A stretch of 64,000 bases of DNA from Macrotis lagotis (lineage: Eukaryota > Chordata > Mammalia > Peramelemorphia > Peramelidae), in contig NC_133663.1 in assembly GCF_037893015.1 (NCBI RefSeq), positions 141,591,128 through 141,655,127 on the forward strand, given 5' to 3'. The notes beneath the pieces are model-generated. The model ran no database searches. It was not told the DNA's origin and worked only from the letters and a program-made list of their open reading frames with translations. A program made the position numbers and the translations under genes. This document shows, one piece after another, positions 59,598 through 64,000 of this stretch; the stretch's first letter is position 1, and the number at the start of each line of letters is the position of its first letter.

Positions 59598-60205
59598 ACA
59601 CACACACACACGCACACATACACACACATATCTGCTCTTGATTAAATAAAACTTCACCGCTTGATCATTCTAAAGTTATTATTTTAAATTATAATTTGAT
59701 GTTATTATTAATCATCTATATATTGACTATAAATATACCAAACTCTTGGGTCTTTAAAAACTATAAAATTATATTAATTGTACTTCAGTGAAAAAAAATA
59801 CAACTGATTGAATCAGAGAATTTCAGAGTAGGAAGCAATGCTTACAGATTTTCTAGTGTGTAGGACCTCATTATTTTGGAGACAGTCTATTCTATTTCTA
59901 GATAAATTAAATCATGATAGTTTTTTAAATATTTCAATCCTAAATGCCTCTATTTAAAGCTCCTATTATTTCTAGTTTTCCCCTCTAGGGACAAACAGAA
60001 TTGATATAATTTCTGTTTCATGTGATGGCACTTCTGGGACTAGAACAGAGTAATTGTGTCTTACTGCATTCCTTTGCCCCATATTGCAGGTAATTGAATC
60101 CCTTTATCATTAACTTTTATTTTTATTTAATTGAGAACTTCACATTAAATTTATTGAACAAGTTTTTTTTTTAATTTTTATAACCAGAGCTTTGCTTACA
60201 AAGAA
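59598..60205. other. Unassigned DNA with (CA)n
   Basis: (CA)n at about 59598-59628 with a few interruptions. Nothing else recognised. Confidence 0.45.
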
Positions 60206-60211
60206 TATTCC

Positions 60212-60530
60212 TTTGCAGTGATGTTTGTCTTTCATTCTCAAAGAAGACCATGACATCAGTGAGATGATGTTATGACATGCACATGAATTGGATTTGAATG
60301 AGGTATTGCTGTGCTAAGTCAACAATCTCACTTTGTCCTCCAAAGTTAAATGAGTCTAGTGATCAGATATGAATAATCAGACTTGAAGAAGGTACTAGAT
60401 GCTAGGCAGTTGAGTTTAAGTGACTTGCCCAAGCTCACACAGCTAATAAATATCAAATATCTGAGGCAGGATACGAACTCCCTTCCTACTAACTCCAAGA
60501 CTGGTGCTCTATCCACTGTGACATTTTTGC
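60212..60530 (-). mobile_element. Longer marsupial SINE (third type)
   Basis: Plus strand reads TGTTTGTCTTTCATTCTCAAAGAAGACCATGACATCAG, TGCACATGAATTGGATTTGA, CTCACTTTGTCCTCC, then the shared half AAGTGACTTGCCCAAGCTCACACAG to GGTGCTCTATCCACTGTG. The left 170 bp differ from both other SINE types here. Confidence 0.72.
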
Positions 60531-60534
60531 AATA

Positions 60535-61665
60535 TCTTATACCAGGCATAGATTGATTCTTCCTCATTTAACTTTTCACAGGATCTAACATAAAAATATT
60601 TAAAAATGTAAATTTTGACTTAAGCCATAGCTTTTAATAACTAACTCCCTATGTTGCAAAGCACCATAAATGTTGGAAAATACTAATTCTTCATTCATTT
60701 TTATGCTACAAGATTCCATAGAATATGCTTGCCTTGAATTTTAGTCTTCAATGAAAACCTGAATTAGTGCATATTATTTCACAACTTTCAAAGATGCTAT
60801 GGTTTTATATCAAATTATAATAGAACAAATTAAGTTAAGAAACATGGTGCAAATCTGCTGTATACACTTTGGCAATTGAGACCAAGAAGACTTCAAGTGT
60901 TGAAATCTCCAGTACCAGATTCTTCCTGTCTCAAATTGTTACTTTATTTCAGTTTTGCTACTTTAAATAACATGCAATCAGTTTCCAAACAGCAGTAATT
61001 GGGATAATGAATGATATTAATGAGTTAAGCAACCAATAAAATTCATTTAAATATTTATTCATTTCTAAAAAAAATAAAAAGATGCTCCCAGGAACAATAG
61101 AAACAGTTTGTTATATCATTATGAAGAAGGTGTTTAGAAATATAGAAGCTGAAAAATGTCCCATTAATATAATCCATTGGGAAACTTAAAATATTTTAAA
61201 ATAATGGCTTTATCAATATTTTGTTTTTAATGTCTTTCTGTTCAAATGATTTATTTAATTAAATAATACTAATTTCTGATATTCCCAAGGTGTTTTCTAC
61301 ACATAAAAGACAGAATTTGTTTTTCAGATAGAGCAGATTTCTGTTGATTTAGGTATGGATCAGTCACTTATTAAGATAATCTTTTCAGTTAATGATTATG
61401 CCAGTACCTTGATCCAAAGACCTTTCTCAGTCTCCTAGGACAATTTTCCTCATTTTTTATGTATGAATTATAGAGGTCAGGAATGATATTATGACATGAG
61501 TAGGTAGGAATCATGGGGGTAATTCATAGACAGTCATTTAATAGAGATAGCCAGGGTAGAGAGCAAGTGCGTGTGGGGAAGATCTCAAATTATATGAGGT
61601 TAGATCACACTTCAATAGATTTAACAAAAGCCAAATGGATAGAAATTGTTTGTTTTTTCTTTTCG
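60535..61665. other. Unassigned intergenic DNA
   Basis: No gene or repeat recognised. Confidence 0.4.
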
Positions 61666-61682
61666 TTTGGGGTGACTTTTTA

Positions 61683-62021
61683 TTTTTTTCTATCAAATTT
61701 ATCTTATTTTTTACAGTTCCTCATTCATCTTGATTCAGTTATTAGTGCTGCTTCCATCTGAAGGAGCATCCTTCTCTAAGTCTTGCCTTTCCTCCAGTGG
61801 GCTGACAGAGCACAGTGGAGCATCCGACACAGAGAACCACTGTCTGTGCCTGGCTGAAGAGTGTGGTGATTTTATAGCACCCGGGGCACTTTATGTCCAT
61901 GAAATAGGAATTGGGGCTCTGCACCAGGTGTTTCTTCTTGTGGTTCTGCTTCTCCTCCTCGGGAGAGGGGTGCAGAAGGTCTTTAGTGAGAGGCATGCTG
62001 GCGCGGGGAGATCTTTACCTC
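61683..62021 (-). mobile_element. L1-mobilised mRNA retrocopy (RPS27) with 15-bp TSD
   Basis: The inserted cDNA is bounded by TGGGGTGACTTTTTA at 61668-61682 and 62022-62036. On the minus strand it has a 25-nt leader, the intronless RPS27 frame, a short 3' UTR and an A-rich end (AGAAAAAAA) next to the left TSD. These are the marks of L1-driven retrotransposition of a spliced mRNA. Confidence 0.93.
61742..61996 (-). pseudogene. RPS27 (retrocopy): RPS27 processed retrocopy with intact 84-codon frame
   Basis: RPS27 (eS27, metallopanstimulin) is a zinc-binding protein of the small ribosomal subunit. The minus-strand frame is full length (84 codons, ATG to TAA) and starts [20 protein letters not shown]. 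The four zinc-ligand cysteines are kept (C37, C40, C56, C59). Against the human protein as I remember it there are about nine changes: A4T, R17Q, K18N, R23H, V35I, V46L, H49Q, T74R, R81W. Several Arg losses look like CpG decay. Lys5 and Pro12 point to RPS27 instead of RPS27L. The parent gene has introns; this copy has none. With no promoter in sight it is most likely a pseudogene young enough to keep its frame, but an expressed retrogene is not excluded. Confidence 0.93.
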
Positions 62022-62036
62022 TGGGGTGACTTTTTA

Positions 62037-62735
62037 AAAACAAAAAGGGGCTCAAGAAAATTAACACTAAAATTACACAAAGGATGAGTAAGAATATACG
62101 TACATTAATGGAGAAATGGTAATAATAACTATTTATGGTAATCCTATTTTGAATTTCCATAGCATTCACCTTAATTTAGTTTACTTAGTGAAGTCCAAGT
62201 AATAGTGGAAATTGAAAAAGTTCTATATATAAGATATGTTTCAAAGGTAGAAAGAAGACTTGATGATTCATAATGTCAATGAAAATATGAGAGGAAGGGA
62301 ACAAAAAAGATAGCACCAACATAATAAGTGCTAAATAATTTTGCCACTATTATAAAAATGTCTACTGTTGTACATTCCTCTTTATTATTATAAGAATATA
62401 TTTTTATGCTAGTAACACAAATTTAGATAAGTTTTTTCAAAATCTTTATTTTGTCGAAATGGATCCAGACCTCTTGGGAGATACTTTTTAAGTGCTACTC
62501 TGACTGCCCTTCTATAATCAGGTAGGTTGATCCAGGGAAACAGTCATACTGAACCTGCATTTAGAGGCTTTCCAACATGAAAGATCTACGATGGAATTAA
62601 TACTCCAATTCATGGTCTTTAAGAATCAGTAGTCATTTCCTTAGGTCAATGAGTCAATGGAAGTTTTTCATCACAATATAATTATGAAATTCCTGATATG
62701 TGTTCTATTCTAAGTAACTGCCTTTTTCCATGGGG
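62037..62735. other. Unassigned intergenic DNA
   Basis: No gene or repeat recognised. Confidence 0.4.
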
Positions 62736-62739
62736 ATGT

Positions 62740-63215
62740 TGCAATAGATAGATAGATAGAGAGATAGATTGATAGATAGAGAGATATAGATACATAGATT
62801 ATAGAGATAGAGATAATATAGAAATAGATAGAGAAAAATATGGATATAGAAATAGATATGGATATGGATAGATGTAGATATAGATAGAGATGTAGATGTA
62901 GATATGGATATGGATATGGATATGGATATGGATATAGATATAGATATAGGTATAGATATAGATATAGATGTAGATGTAGATGTAGATGTAGATGTAGATG
63001 TAGATGTAGATGTAGATATGGATGTAGGTATAGATATGATGTAGGTATGGATGTGGATGTGGATGTGGATGTGGATGTGGATGTGGATGTGGATGTGGAT
63101 GTGGATGTGGATGTGGATGTGGATGTGGATGTGGATGTGGATGTGGATGTGGATGTGGATATGAATATGGATATAAATGTAGATGTGGATGTGGATGTGG
63201 ATGTGGATATGGAAA
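62740..63215. repeat. Compound GATA to (GATGTG)n minisatellite
   Basis: Starts as (GATA)n with GAGA variants (62740-62860), passes through GATATG and GATGTA hexamers (62860-63040), then a nearly perfect (GATGTG)n of about 19 units at 63047-63160, and a short second block at 63180-63210. The long open frames on both strands (Asp-Val and Ser-Thr repeats) are a by-product of the hexamer lacking stops. Confidence 0.95.
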
Positions 63216-63219
63216 TAGG

Positions 63220-64000
63220 AGTACTTAGCATATACATATTTGACTAAGTGATTGATTTTATTGTGATTTAAGTATATAATCTCTCACAGTCAATAATCCA
63301 CAGTCTTCTTTAATTTTTCTCTAGATGTGTAGTCATATGGAATACTCAGAATGGATCAATGCTTTTTAATGCTTTTTGATCTAAACTAAACTATTCTCTC
63401 CAATGTTGCTATGACTACTGCATAAACATAGATTAAATGCCATAGATTAAAAAGGAAAGTTTTTCTTTATTCATAAAACTATAAGATATTTATCTCAGTT
63501 GGTTCTCACATGGGAAAATAATAAGTTATTTTTTGAATAAAATATATTATCAAAACCAAGAATAAATCAAGTCCCAGAACTTATATGCTAAGAATTTTTT
63601 TAGTGCTGGGATTTAGAATTTAATTAGTCAAATATTTACTGGCAAACTACATTATTCTGATAGTATTATTTGATTAATCAGTATACACTATAATAACATA
63701 ACATGTATCCTGTACAATGAGATATTATAAAGAACTCTCAGTGAGAAAATTCTCTGTATAAGCAGATAAGTACCAGCTCTACAATTTATAGATTTGGAGC
63801 TCTTATGGAGTCCATGAAGGAATTCCTAGATATATCTGGAGGGGTTCCATAAACTTGAAGATAGGTATGGGAATGATTATATATTTTTTACATATTTCTT
63901 CATATTTTTCATATTTCTTCAATTGTTTAAAATTTCCTGAGCTGGTAGATCATGGGTTGATTAAAGGGGTTTAAGACATAAAATAAGAGATGATAATACC
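63220..64000. other. Unassigned intergenic DNA
   Basis: No gene or repeat recognised up to the window edge. Confidence 0.4.

Noticed and set aside
62710-63247. Open frames of 175 codons (minus) and 66 codons (plus) in the minisatellite
   Set aside because: The hexamer GATGTG lacks stops in these frames; the Ser-Thr and Asp-Val repeats are artefacts.

Overview
The window is AT-rich vertebrate nuclear DNA that reads as a marsupial gene desert. The clearest sign is a tRNA-related SINE of about 150-160 bp, present more than 20 times on both strands. Its 5' end reads GGGGCAGCTAGGTGGCACAG and its tail reads CCTTGCAAAAA. This SINE is typical of marsupials; several copies are close to consensus and keep clean target-site duplications (TSDs). 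The rest is L1 of the marsupial type, ORF1-only (HAL1-like) L1 relatives, old L2 and L3/CR1 LINEs, and MIR/CORE-SINEs. I cannot tell a didelphid from a dasyurid. I see no multi-exon gene, no tRNA or rRNA gene and no CRISPR array. All names are from memory of family consensus sequences; no search was run.

Layout. 1-870: 5' part of an L1 on the minus strand, with the ORF1 N-terminus open to the window edge. 0.9-9 kb: mostly unassigned DNA with SINEs. 9.1-11.0 kb: an L2 split by an L1 3' end. 11.7-15.4 kb: MIR and L2 fossils. 18.4-21.5 kb: SINEs, L2 and MIR; the L2 at 19.4-20.8 kb carries an inserted 82-bp near-perfect palindrome flanked by a 6-bp direct repeat. 23.35 kb: a U6 snRNA retropseudogene. 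24.1-27.6 kb: two L1 3' fragments. 28.2-36.1 kb: a dense L1 cluster with two neighbouring head-to-head chimeras (ORF1 minus joined to ORF2 plus) that share one breakpoint. 36.6-43.1 kb: L3/CR1, L2 and a HAL1-like element. 43-50 kb: microsatellites, a local duplication, another ORF1-type relic and L2. 50-60 kb: mostly unassigned, with SINEs, long dinucleotide tracts and an L1 fragment. 61.7-62.0 kb: an RPS27 retrocopy with an intact 84-codon frame. 62.7-63.2 kb: a hexanucleotide minisatellite.

The only host gene-derived sequences recognised are the RPS27 retrocopy and the U6 pseudogene. Both look like products of L1 machinery, which is abundant here. The best candidates for something new are the palindromic element at 20239-20320 and the shared-breakpoint ORF1/ORF2 chimeras at 28.5-35.9 kb.
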